This document shows positions 4,890-8,591 of a stretch of DNA of 8,591 nucleotides, one piece after another. A program made the position numbers and the translations under genes. The number at the start of each line of letters is the position of its first letter. Within the stretch, counting starts at the first letter, position 1. This stretch comes from Anaerolineae bacterium (GTDB taxonomy: Bacteria > Chloroflexota > Anaerolineae > CG2-30-64-16). The stretch covers positions 1 through 8,591 of the forward strand of contig JALOOE010000066.1 of NCBI GenBank assembly GCA_025454565.1. Direction: 5' to 3'. Below the pieces are notes generated by a model. It saw only the letters and a program-made list of their open reading frames with translations. It did not search any database and was not told the DNA's origin.

Positions 4890-6236
4890 CTATTTCCCCG
4901 CGACCGTGACGGATGTCAATGTGTCGCTCACTGTCAGCTTGGCCGCGATGTCCAGGCCACTGATCACCTTGCCCAGCAGGCTGAGTGGCGTCTCATTTTC
5001 TTGCACCTCGGTGAATGAGATGAAGAACTGACTGCCGCTCGCCATGACATCGCCAGTCATCGGATCGAAGCTGGGGTACATGGCGACGGTTCCCGTGATC
5101 ACCTTCGGGCCGTCCGCGCCGAATTCCGGTTCCAACGCATACCCCGCGTCGCTGTCGGGGCGCATGGCCGGCGAGCCGCTGACCACATAGAGCGCCGGAT
5201 CGGTGAAGGCCACTGGCATGTTATCATAGAAGCCCAGCTCCGCCAGCGTTACGAAGTTGTTGACGGTCTTGGGCGCAGTCTTGGAATCGAGGGCAATGAC
5301 CACATCGCCTTTCGACGTCTTGATCGTGGCGGTGTAGGCGCCAGCCGGATTGATGGTCATCGTGGGCGGTGTGTTGAAGAGGGCCTCGCGCTGGGCAGCC
5401 GGAACCTTCGCCAATGGTCGACCCTCTTCGGACTTGGGCGCTTTCGGCTGCGGTGTGGGTGTCGGCGGCAGCGGCGTCGGCAGTTGTGATGCTGCCGCTT
5501 CCTTGATATCGATGCGCTGGATCTTGTCGCCGACCGCGATCTTGTCGACGATCTCCATGCCCGTGATCACCTGGCCGAAGACGCTGTACTGCCCGTCGAG
5601 GAACGGCGTTTCCTGTTGGGTGATATAGAACTGGCTGCCGCTCGAGGCCTTGGTTGGATTGACCTGATCGCCCGTGCGCGCCCAGGCCAGCGCGCCGCGT
5701 CCATGTTTATGATTGATCTCGGCTGGAATGGTGTAGCCGGGACCACCCGTGCCATCGCCCTTTGGATCGCCGCCCTGGATCACAAAACCCGGCTCGACGC
5801 GGTGGAAGGTCAGCCCGTCATAGAAGCCGTTATTCGCCAATGTGACGAAGTTGTTGACGCCTTGGGGCGCATCGGGGTAGAGCTCGGCGACGATATTGCC
5901 TTTGTCGGTGACGATGGTCGCCTGGTAGATCGTGTTTGGCTTGATCGAAGCCGGCGCGGCGGCGCCGAAACGTTCGTTGCGTTCCGCAGTCGGTACCTTG
6001 GCCAGCGGCCTGCTGCCATCAGTGGGCGGCGCCGGGACGGCCGGCCTTGCGGCTGCGCCCGCAGTCGTGGCGGCTTTGGTTGTCGGCGCGGCTGCCGCGG
6101 GAGCTGCAGTGGCGGCAGTCGCTGGCGCGCTGGTTGCCGCAGCAGGCGCGACAGGCGCAGTTGCGGGAACGCAGGCCGCTGCGGTGAGCACGACCAACGC
6201 CAAAACGACTACGAGCAGATAGAGTTGTTTGTTCAC
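4890..6236 (-). CDS. Two-domain cyclophilin lipoprotein (second domain degenerate)
   Basis: This 448-aa predicted lipoprotein carries two cyclophilin domains. A signal sequence, MNKQLYLLVVVLALVVLTAA, ends in AAC, so C22 is the likely lipidated residue. An Ala/Pro/Thr-rich tether follows to about residue 72. Domain 1 (about 100-244) keeps TFHRVEPGFVIQGGDP with catalytic R146, plus GSQFYIT and PFLDGQYSVFGQV (Phe in place of the usual Trp). A PTPLPPTPTPQPKAPK linker leads to domain 2 (about 301-448). There the FHR triplet is V-A-F, the FxxQ glutamine is Val, and only GSQFF is kept. Each domain is preceded by RPLAKVP, so the unit was duplicated with its leader segment. I chose GTG 6236 because GGAG lies 6 nt upstream and the product then begins as a standard lipoprotein. 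ATG 6248 or 6263 is possible. Domain 1 probably folds exported proteins; domain 2 may bind only. Confidence 0.92.
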   Translation of the reverse strand: MNKQLYLLVVVLALVVLTAAACVPATAPVAPAAATSAPATAATAAPAAAAPTTKAATTAGAAARPAVPAPPTDGSRPLAKVPTAERNERFGAAAPASIKPNTIYQATIVTDKGNIVAELYPDAPQGVNNFVTLANNGFYDGLTFHRVEPGFVIQGGDPKGDGTGGPGYTIPAEINHKHGRGALAWARTGDQVNPTKASSGSQFYITQQETPFLDGQYSVFGQVITGMEIVDKIAVGDKIQRIDIKEAAASQLPTPLPPTPTPQPKAPKSEEGRPLAKVPAAQREALFNTPPTMTINPAGAYTATIKTSKGDVVIALDSKTAPKTVNNFVTLAELGFYDNMPVAFTDPALYVVSGSPAMRPDSDAGYALEPEFGADGPKVITGTVAMYPSFDPMTGDVMASGSQFFISFTEVQENETPLSLLGKVISGLDIAAKLTVSDTLTSVTVAGK

Positions 6237-6242
6237 AGGATA

Positions 6243-6246
6243 CTCC
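6243..6246 (-). promoter_or_regulatory. Shine-Dalgarno deciding the lipoprotein GTG start
   Basis: The minus strand reads ATGGAGTATCCTGTGAACAA. GGAG is 6 nt before GTG at 6236, while neither in-frame ATG (6248, 6263) has a comparable site. Starting at GTG also puts a Lys at residue 3 directly before the hydrophobic core, as in normal lipoprotein signals. Confidence 0.6.
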
Positions 6247-6282
6247 ATTTCTTGATCTTGCATCCGCTTGCTGTCAGACTAC

Positions 6283-7281
6283 TTATCTTAGCGGCACTTT
6301 CTCAAGACGCCAAATTCCGTAGACAGCTAACACTAGAAAGGTCAGGCCCACGGCATATCCTTCGAGGAGGTTGGCTTGGGTGACGAAGGTCGCGCCCATC
6401 CCACAGATGCCTCCGAGCAGATAGCACAGCAGGACCGCCTCACGCGTGCTGCCGGTGATGCGCGCCAAGCGGTGGCTGGTGTGGTCTTTGCCGGGCGTAG
6501 TCAGCGGGTTCAAACCGCGGCGCAAACGCGAGATCGTTACCAGAGTCGTGTCGAAGATGGGCACAGCCAGCACAAGCACCGGCACCATCCAGGTAACAAA
6601 CGCGGAATTATCCGGGAAGCGGAGCTTGATGCCCACTGCCGCGAGCGTGAAGCCGAGGAAGAGGCTGCCGGTGTCGCCCATGAAGATGCGAGCCGGGTTG
6701 AAGTTGTAGAACAAGAACCCGATGCACGCGCCGAGCAGCGCGGCAGCCAGCACGCCCACCAGGTATTGCTTGCTCATGGCGGCGAACAACAGGAAGAAAC
6801 CGGCCGCGATGCCGGCGATCCCCGCACTGAGGCCGTCCATGTTGTCCAGGAAGTTCACCGCGTTGGTAATGCCGACGACCCACACCAGGGTGATGGCGAT
6901 GTTGAGCCACAGCCACGGCGTCGCATTGACGCGCACGTCGGTGACCACCAGGATCAGCGCGGCAAGCAGTTGCCCCGCGAGCTTCATGCCGGGACGGAGC
7001 GGGTGGCGATCATCCCACAACCCCAGGAACGAGACCAGCGTTGCGCCGAGGAGGATGCCGGCGACCTGGTTGACGTAGAACCGATCGCCCAGGATGAATA
7101 GGGAGATGATGAACGCCAGATAGATGGCCGCACCGCCTAATAGCGGCGTCGGGACGGTGTGCTGCTTCCGCGGCGCCGGTTGGGCGATCATGCCGGAGCG
7201 ATAGGCGATCCGGCGCGCCAGCGGTGTGACTGCGATGGCCAGGAAGAGCGCACTCGCCACGATAAGCAGATATGTCGTCAT
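6283..7281 (-). CDS. WecA/TagO/MraY-family undecaprenyl-phosphate sugar-1-phosphate transferase
   Basis: Members of this family transfer a sugar-1-phosphate (GlcNAc-1-P or similar) from a UDP-sugar to undecaprenyl phosphate at the cytoplasmic face of the membrane. This is the first step of teichoic acid, O-antigen or other envelope glycans. The 332-aa product is polytopic, about ten helices. Family motifs are in order: PTPLLGG (44-50), the Mg-binding DDR in GLWDDR (D90, D91), NAVNFLDNMDGLSAG (140-154), FNPARIFMGDTGSLFLG (194-210) and GKDHTSHRL (264-272). The last resembles the DHxSHR form of WecA/TagO-type enzymes rather than MraY, so glycan initiation is likelier than lipid I synthesis. The start ATG 7281 follows the TPR gene's TAG by 5 nt (TAGGGGCGATG), so the stop overlaps the Shine-Dalgarno. 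The next gene begins 46 nt after its stop. Confidence 0.93.
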   Translation of the reverse strand: MTTYLLIVASALFLAIAVTPLARRIAYRSGMIAQPAPRKQHTVPTPLLGGAAIYLAFIISLFILGDRFYVNQVAGILLGATLVSFLGLWDDRHPLRPGMKLAGQLLAALILVVTDVRVNATPWLWLNIAITLVWVVGITNAVNFLDNMDGLSAGIAGIAAGFFLLFAAMSKQYLVGVLAAALLGACIGFLFYNFNPARIFMGDTGSLFLGFTLAAVGIKLRFPDNSAFVTWMVPVLVLAVPIFDTTLVTISRLRRGLNPLTTPGKDHTSHRLARITGSTREAVLLCYLLGGICGMGATFVTQANLLEGYAVGLTFLVLAVYGIWRLEKVPLR

Positions 7282-7286
7282 CGCCC

Positions 7287-8591
7287 CTACTTTTTTGGAT
7301 TCTGAAGATCAGTGATCAACGCCTCGATGGTCGATCGTTCGGCATCCGACGCGTAGGAGAGCGCGGTGCGCGCCGCATCGAGCGCCTCGGGCAGCCGGCC
7401 GGCGTCGCGCGCCACCAACGCGATGTTGCGATAAGTCAGGTGCAACTGTGAGCGCAAGCTCGTGATGCTGGTCAGCAATGCCTCTCGGTTCTGGCTGGCC
7501 GATGTGAGCACGGTGCTGTAGCCGCCCAGTCGATCTACCACCGCGTCCAGATCCTTGACGGCCTGCTCGGTGCCGGTCAGCCCGGTAAGCTGGAGATCGG
7601 CCAGGCGCTTGAACGCATCCAGGGCGCCGGCGGTGTCGCCAGTCTGGGCGCTGTAGACTCCAACGGCGCTGAGCACGCCCGGATCGCTTGCCGCCAGCTC
7701 GGCTCCCTTGCGATAGGCTGCCAGGGCGCTCGCTTTGTCACCCAGCGTGGCAAACATGTCGCCTCGCAAGATGTATGTCGGGCTGTAGATCGGGTCGATT
7801 TCTTGGGCGCGCTTGAGCGTTGCCAGCGCGCCGTTCGTGTCGCCCATAATGAACTGCGTCGTCGCCAACTCGTTCAACAACCCGACATTTTGCGGGCTGA
7901 GCGCCACGGCTTCGCGGTAATAGGTAGCTGCCTGATTCAGCTTTTTGAGATCCACGCCCTTTGCGTTCGTGGCGACCAACTCGCGCAGCAGGGCGTTCGT
8001 CGGCGGTTCATTCGGGCTGAGCGCCTCTGTGAAGGCCCACGTTCGATTGTGGCGGGCCAGGTTCGCGCTGTGATCCGTGTTGAGCGGATTGAGCTTCTGC
8101 GCGGCCAGCAACGCCGCATAGCTGGCGCGCAGCATGTCTTCGCGATTGCGGCTGCCCAGTCCGCGGTTCACCAGCGCCAATAACTCGTCCGGCGAGAGAT
8201 TCGCAATGTTGGTTGGCAGTGTGGCCGTGCCGGCCGGCAAGGTGCTCGCCAATTGCAGCAACGCGCGCCCGAGGAACAGGTAGTAGTAGTCTTCGGTTGG
8301 CTCCAGGCTGGCTGCTTCGTTGTGCAAGATCGCCGCGCCCTCCCATGATCCGGCGTTCTCATAGGCCTGGCCTTGCTTGTAGAACGTGTCAGCCTGCACC
8401 GTCTGGAGCGCCGCGCCCGCGCCGCCCAGCAGCGGCACCACCGGCGTCCCCTCGCTGAAGCGCACCGGGCGCGGCCGTGTTTCGCCGAACCAGATGGCCG
8501 CCGCCAGGATGAAGGTCAGCAGGAAGAAGCAGATGTCGAAGAAGACGATGTGCTCGGTGATGTGGCGTAGCGCGGCGATCCCGCTCAACCC
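7287..8591 (-). CDS. TPR-repeat membrane protein, N-terminus outside the window
   Basis: The frame is open to the right edge (its first visible codons are GGG TTG), so the start lies outside. About 434 residues are visible. Near the beginning is a hydrophobic segment, VFFDICFFLLTFILAAAIWF, preceded by a short amphipathic stretch. It could be the last helix of a polytopic domain. The rest is soluble, with tetratricopeptide repeats. Clear ones are AATYYREAVALSPQN, GALATLKRAQEIDP, SALAAYRKGAELAA and GALDAFKRLADLQL, with another near the C-terminus (RLPEALDAARTALSYA). TPRs form helical scaffolds for protein binding. The layout (last membrane helix plus TPR tail) is seen in O-antigen-ligase-like proteins. 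With a WecA-type enzyme 5 nt downstream that is my leading idea, but the catalytic part is not visible. The TTG at 8588 is not a convincing start. Confidence 0.85.
   Translation of the reverse strand, partial: GLSGIAALRHITEHIVFFDICFFLLTFILAAAIWFGETRPRPVRFSEGTPVVPLLGGAGAALQTVQADTFYKQGQAYENAGSWEGAAILHNEAASLEPTEDYYYLFLGRALLQLASTLPAGTATLPTNIANLSPDELLALVNRGLGSRNREDMLRASYAALLAAQKLNPLNTDHSANLARHNRTWAFTEALSPNEPPTNALLRELVATNAKGVDLKKLNQAATYYREAVALSPQNVGLLNELATTQFIMGDTNGALATLKRAQEIDPIYSPTYILRGDMFATLGDKASALAAYRKGAELAASDPGVLSAVGVYSAQTGDTAGALDAFKRLADLQLTGLTGTEQAVKDLDAVVDRLGGYSTVLTSASQNREALLTSITSLRSQLHLTYRNIALVARDAGRLPEALDAARTALSYASDAERSTIEALITDLQNPKK

Noticed and set aside
5616..6383. Plus-strand open frame of 255 codons opposite the cyclophilin lipoprotein
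   Set aside because: Arg/Gly-rich antisense shadow of the Ala/Pro/Thr tether and domain 1; no recognisable domain.
6376..7101. Plus-strand open frame of 241 codons opposite the WecA-type gene
   Set aside because: Its Glu/Gln/Arg/His-rich translation is the typical reverse of hydrophobic membrane-protein codons.

Overview
This looks like a chromosomal segment of a GC-rich (about 60% by eye), free-living bacterium. I would guess Chloroflexota, Anaerolineae-like, from the style of the tandem cyclophilin lipoprotein, the RNase Z and TVP38-type proteins and the 7-nt-period intergenic repeats. No rRNA marker is present, so the phylum is an inference. I see no phage, transposase, CRISPR or tRNA sequence. 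The genes are mostly housekeeping, and the unusual content is in the RNA leader and the spaces between genes.

Right part (about 2181-8591, minus strand): a tightly packed run reads right to left. It holds a TPR protein cut by the window edge, a WecA/TagO/MraY-type polyprenyl-phosphate sugar-1-phosphate transferase, a two-domain cyclophilin lipoprotein, a single-domain cyclophilin and a VTT (TVP38/DedA-like) membrane protein. Gaps there are 5, 46, 8 and 1 nt, so this is probably one operon with an envelope theme: undecaprenyl-phosphate-linked glycan synthesis, extracytoplasmic folding and membrane transport. Two more minus-strand genes follow, a small unrecognised polytopic membrane protein and ribonuclease Z. 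Each is set off from its upstream neighbour by a hairpin made of 7-nt tandem words.

Middle (1441-2180): a Trm112/UPF0434-type zinc protein is the only plus-strand gene. It converges on rnz over a shared palindromic terminator and diverges from rpsB. The intergenic region between it and rpsB holds two good sigma70-like promoters facing apart.

Left part (1-1440, minus strand): rpsB (S2) followed by tsf (EF-Ts, C-terminus outside the window), the classic translation pair. Both start with GTG behind a clear Shine-Dalgarno. The rpsB transcript begins with about 147 nt of leader carrying a 5' hairpin and a long nested stem with a possible 5-bp pseudoknot, which is a good candidate for an S2 autoregulatory RNA.

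The best leads are (i) that leader RNA, and (ii) four intergenic hairpins, each with a different sequence but the same design: purine-rich 7-nt tandem words after a stop codon, a short loop, then the inverted copy. At one locus the repeat arm has become the coding sequence for a protein's C-terminal tail.
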